This document shows, in pieces, positions 61,338 through 64,000 of a stretch of 64,000 nt of DNA. The notes beneath the pieces are model-generated. The model saw only the letters and a program-made list of their open reading frames with translations. It searched no databases and had not been told where the DNA came from. The position numbers and the translations under genes are program-made. Within the stretch, counting starts at the first letter, position 1, and each line of letters begins with the position of its first letter. This stretch comes from Paracoccus marinus. Lineage in GTDB: Bacteria > Pseudomonadota > Alphaproteobacteria > Rhodobacterales > Rhodobacteraceae. The stretch is taken from contig NZ_VJYZ01000004.1 of NCBI RefSeq assembly GCF_007018965.1, positions 124,001 to 188,000 of the forward strand, written 5' to 3'.

Positions 61338-62693
61338 TTACCAGTGGTTGCGGAACCACCGAGCGACGCGCCGGACGCTGCGCGCGCCGTGGCTGCTGAC
61401 GGGCATGTCGAAGTCCCACCATTCGTCCTGCGGATGCGCCGCGAACAGCGCGAGGCCCACCGTCGCCGCGTGTCCCGGCGTCGTCATGTTCTGCGCCAGC
61501 CCCTGGATCCGCAGCGGGCGGCCGATCCGCACGTTCTGGCCCAGGATGCGGGCGGCCAGCGTTTCCAGACCGGGGATCTGGCTGCCGCCGCCGGTCAGCA
61601 CGATCTGGCGGCTGGGCATGTAGTCGAAGCCTGCGGCGTCCAGCACGGCGCGCACCTCGTCAAGAATCTCTTCGACACGCGGGCGCATGATCCCGATCAG
61701 GTCGGCGCGGCTGACGGTGCGGCGGTCGTGATCCCAGTCGCCGGTCTCGTGGGCGGGGCCGCCCGCGCCGCCATCGACCTGGATCATCTCGCGGTCGTCG
61801 CGGCCGGTGGCCTCGATGCCGCCGTGGCGCGTCTTGAGCCATTCGGCCATCTGCGTGGACACGCGCAGCCCGCGCGCGATGTCCTGGGTCACAAGCTCGC
61901 CCCCCATCCGCACGGCGTCGGCGAAGATCATGTGCTTGCGGACGAAGATAGAGACGCCGGTGACGCCGCCGCCCATGTCGATGCAGGCGCTGCCCAGTTC
62001 CTGTTCATCCTCGACCAGCGCCGCGCGCCCCGCGACATAGGCGGCCGAGGCGACGCCCGCCAGTTCCAGGTCACAGCGGCGGATGCAGTGGACGAGGTTG
62101 CCGGCGGCGTCGCCGTCGATCGTCAGGGCATGGACATCGACCGCCAGCTTGTTGCCGACGTGGTCGCGCGGGTCCGACAGGCCCGAACGGCTGTCCACGG
62201 CGAAGTTCACGGGCTGCGCGTGCAGCACCTCGCGGCCGCGCCCGAAATCGGGCACGTCGCAGGACGCCAGCACCGCGCCGATGTCATGGTCGGCGCATTT
62301 GCCGCTGGCCAGCGTGACCTCGCCCGCAAGCCCGTAGGACGAGGGGCGCGCGCCGGACAGGCAGGCGATGACGTGATCGACGCGGACGCCCGCGCGCTTC
62401 TGGGCCGAGGACACGACGGTGCGGACCGCGCGCTCGGTCTCGGCCATCGTCTCGATCTCGCCGTAGCGCATGCCGCGCGACTGGGTGGTGGCGGCGCCGA
62501 TCACGCGAAAGTTCGACTGCCCGGCCATCGGGCCCACGCCGTCCTCCTCGCGGAACTGGCCGGGGCCGTCGAACTGCAGGACGATGCACGACATCTTCGA
62601 GGTGCCGATGTCCAGCACCGCCATCACCCCGCGCGCCAGCGCCGCCCGGCGCATCTGCCGCATCGCCCGTTGCTCGTGGTAAAGATCGCCCAT
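61338..62693 (-). CDS. ftsA: Cell division protein FtsA
   Basis: A 451-residue actin-family protein that links FtsZ filaments to the membrane. MAVLDIGTSKMSCIVLQFDG is the phosphate 1 motif, ACIDMGGGVTGVSIFVRKHM the phosphate 2 motif and IVLTGGGSQIPGLETLAARI the adenosine motif. The 1C domain for partner binding lies at about 90-170. The C-terminus (VRRVARWFRNHW) is the amphipathic membrane-targeting helix. The start is ATG 62693. Confidence 0.95.
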   Translation of the reverse strand: MGDLYHEQRAMRQMRRAALARGVMAVLDIGTSKMSCIVLQFDGPGQFREEDGVGPMAGQSNFRVIGAATTQSRGMRYGEIETMAETERAVRTVVSSAQKRAGVRVDHVIACLSGARPSSYGLAGEVTLASGKCADHDIGAVLASCDVPDFGRGREVLHAQPVNFAVDSRSGLSDPRDHVGNKLAVDVHALTIDGDAAGNLVHCIRRCDLELAGVASAAYVAGRAALVEDEQELGSACIDMGGGVTGVSIFVRKHMIFADAVRMGGELVTQDIARGLRVSTQMAEWLKTRHGGIEATGRDDREMIQVDGGAGGPAHETGDWDHDRRTVSRADLIGIMRPRVEEILDEVRAVLDAAGFDYMPSRQIVLTGGGSQIPGLETLAARILGQNVRIGRPLRIQGLAQNMTTPGHAATVGLALFAAHPQDEWWDFDMPVSSHGARSVRRVARWFRNHW

Positions 62694-62751
62694 CGCCCTT
62701 GTCGCCCCTGCCTGTCCCTGTTGCCCGTGCCGGTCGTGCCGCCCGCGACGC

Positions 62752-63825
62752 TCAGCCCTTCTTCGAAGGCTTCTTCGTCGCGGCCGTGGATTTGTTCGTC
62801 GTGTTTTTCTTCGTCGTCGCTTTCTTGGCGGCGGCCTTGGCCGCGTCCTCCGGCGGCTCGATGATGCGGCCGTCGGCGCCGATCTCGGGCTCGCCGCGCG
62901 CGCGGCGCAGCGTGTTCTGCGCGGTCAGCCCCATCCGCACGATGGGACGGTCGCCGTTGCGAAGGTCCACCACCGCCACGTCGCGCGACAGAAGCGTGCG
63001 GGTGCGGTCCAGCGCGATGGCGTGTTCCAGCGCCTGCACCGCGCGATCCTCGGGCAGCATGATCCGCTGGCCGCGATCCAGCACCAGATCCCAGCGCCGC
63101 GCGCCCATCCGTTCCAGGCCGCGCACGCGGGGCAGGATCGGGCCGGCGGCGTCGATCAGCGTCATCGCCTCGGCGGCGGCGGCGTTCGCGCCCTCGCCCG
63201 CGATCATCGGCAGGTCCGGGCGCACGTCGCGCGACGTGGCCGAGGCGACGCGGTGGCCGGTCTTGTCCAGAAGCTCGATCCCGCGCGCGTGACGCCACAG
63301 CATCGCGGGCGTGCGCTCGGTCACGACCGCCGACAGGACGCCGCCCGGCTCGATCCGCAGTTCGATCTTTTCGACGGCATCAAGGTTCAGGACCGCGACC
63401 CGCAGCGCCTCAAGGTCGATGTCGAAGCTGGAGGCGGGCAGCGTCACCGGCAGCATCGCCCGCAGGCCCTTGTCCACGACCGGCGACGCGCCCTCGATCC
63501 GCATCGAATGGACCATGAACTCGTCGCGGGTCTGGACCTTTTCGACCATCGCCGTGACGCCGCCGCTGATCTCGGCCCGGCGGGTCTCGTCCGACAGGTA
63601 CAGCCCCACGACCATCGCCAGCGCAAAAGCGGGCAGGCCCACGCGCAGGATGCGGCGGTAAAGCGGCGTGAGCCAGATCCGGTTCAGGCGATAGGCCAGC
63701 CGCGACGGTGCAGGATCGCGGCGCGCGGGGCGAGGCTGCGCCTGCGGGCGGGCGGGCGCGGGGCGCGCGGGCGCCGGGCGGCCCAGCATGGCGTGGCGGT
63801 CGCCGGGGCGGGTCAGCTGTTGCAC
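62752..63825 (-). CDS. ftsQ: Cell division protein FtsQ with a basic C-terminal tail
   Basis: A 357-residue FtsQ: a Pro/Arg-rich cytoplasmic N-terminus (about 1-55), one membrane helix ([17 protein letters not shown]), a POTRA domain ([20 protein letters not shown]) and the FtsQ beta-domain ending in [15 protein letters not shown]. The periplasmic tail continues with a Lys/Thr/Ala-rich stretch ([20 protein letters not shown] and KKPSKKG) not normally found. The GTG start at 63825 overlaps the ddl end by 13 bases; an ATG 12 codons later is the alternative. Confidence 0.9.
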   Translation of the reverse strand: MQQLTRPGDRHAMLGRPAPARPAPARPQAQPRPARRDPAPSRLAYRLNRIWLTPLYRRILRVGLPAFALAMVVGLYLSDETRRAEISGGVTAMVEKVQTRDEFMVHSMRIEGASPVVDKGLRAMLPVTLPASSFDIDLEALRVAVLNLDAVEKIELRIEPGGVLSAVVTERTPAMLWRHARGIELLDKTGHRVASATSRDVRPDLPMIAGEGANAAAAEAMTLIDAAGPILPRVRGLERMGARRWDLVLDRGQRIMLPEDRAVQALEHAIALDRTRTLLSRDVAVVDLRNGDRPIVRMGLTAQNTLRRARGEPEIGADGRIIEPPEDAAKAAAKKATTKKNTTNKSTAATKKPSKKG

Positions 63826-64000
63826 AGCGCATCCTCCACGATCCAGCGGCAGAGCGCCGGGAAGTCCATGCCCGCGTGCGCCGCCTGCTCGGGCGCGAGC
63901 GAGGTGGGCGTCATGCCCGGCTGGGTGTTCGTTTCCAGCAGCACGAGCCCGGCGAGCCCGCGCGAGTCGTCCCAGCGGAAGTCGGTGCGGCTGAGGCCCC
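63813..64000 (-). CDS. ddl: D-alanine--D-alanine ligase, C-terminal part (cut by window end)
   Basis: Only the last 62 codons are visible. [20 protein letters not shown] contains the ATP-grasp metal-binding Glu/Asn and the conserved NTQPGMT, and the chain ends [11 protein letters not shown]. Ddl makes the D-Ala-D-Ala dipeptide of peptidoglycan. Its position before ftsQ is normal in the division cluster. Confidence 0.92.
   Translation of the reverse strand, partial: GLSRTDFRWDDSRGLAGLVLLETNTQPGMTPTSLAPEQAAHAGMDFPALCRWIVEDALCNS

Overview
The window is a high-GC, gene-dense bacterial chromosome segment with the gene content of an alphaproteobacterium of the order Rhodobacterales (Paracoccus/Rhodobacter-like). 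The evidence is a zeta-type F1-ATPase inhibitor, an FO operon with separate b and b' subunits, an mdh-sucC-sucD-sucA-sucB-lpdA cluster, two small lipoproteins inside the sdh operon, an Mcl2-like (3S)-malyl-CoA thioesterase, an M23 peptidase/bactofilin pair and the order ddl-ftsQ-ftsA-ftsZ-lpxC-bamD-recN. I saw no rRNA, tRNA, prophage, insertion sequence or CRISPR array.

Layout. 1-8.7 kb: a RimB-RimK fusion, a SufT/DUF59 protein, a RecD-like helicase, RNase R, FdhD, a methyltransferase remnant, purS, purC and, divergently, the ATPase inhibitor zeta. 8.7-11.1 kb: a MATE exporter and two hotdog thioesterases. 11.2-19 kb: a MerR regulator followed by a fatty-acid or acyl-CoA degradation cluster (long acyl-CoA dehydrogenase, GST, thiolase, two tandem cupins, FadB-like enzyme). 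19-21.8 kb: a PfkB sugar kinase, endonuclease III and an OmpA-type lipoprotein. 21.9-25.2 kb: the FO operon atpI-atpB-atpE-b'-b on the minus strand. 25.4-26.5 kb: an ArsR regulator and an exported protein. 26.6-30.8 kb: sdhC-sdhD-sdhA-two lipoproteins-sdhB on the minus strand. 31-33.5 kb: DUF1737, NnrU, the CoA-ester lyase and a DUF892 protein. 33.7-46.1 kb: mdh and the 2-oxoglutarate dehydrogenase/succinyl-CoA synthetase operon, with extra genes between the enzyme genes. 46.4-50.6 kb: M23 peptidase and bactofilin, coaD, a CBS protein and a LysR regulator. 50.7-55.4 kb: a valine-degradation operon (mmsA, acyl-CoA dehydrogenase, 3-hydroxyisobutyryl-CoA hydrolase, mmsB). 55.4-64 kb: recN, bamD, lpxC, ftsZ, ftsA, ftsQ and the end of ddl.

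How the parts fit. Most of the window is central energy metabolism: beta-oxidation and valine degradation deliver acetyl-CoA and propionyl-CoA, the suc/sdh/mdh genes supply much of the TCA cycle, and the FO operon plus zeta belong to ATP synthase. The right end is envelope and division biology.

The most unusual structure is at the sucC-sucD junction (36.06-37.31 kb). Two unrelated passenger genes lie between sucC and sucD. Between the passengers sits a degraded copy of the sucD 5' end joined almost directly to a copy of the sucC 3' end. The order is sucC, passenger X, sucD-5' copy, sucC-3' copy, passenger Y, sucD. That is what repeated insertion of 'sucC end - cargo - sucD start' cassettes by homologous recombination would leave. 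Nearly all extra genes in the suc operon encode membrane or exported proteins. Other notable items are an 11-bp palindromic motif shared by the regions upstream of sdhC and sucC, a long repetitive N-terminal extension on ATP synthase subunit b', a dispersed intergenic element (four copies), phased direct repeats upstream of the MerR gene, and a perfect DnaA box with two GANTC sites upstream of ftsZ.
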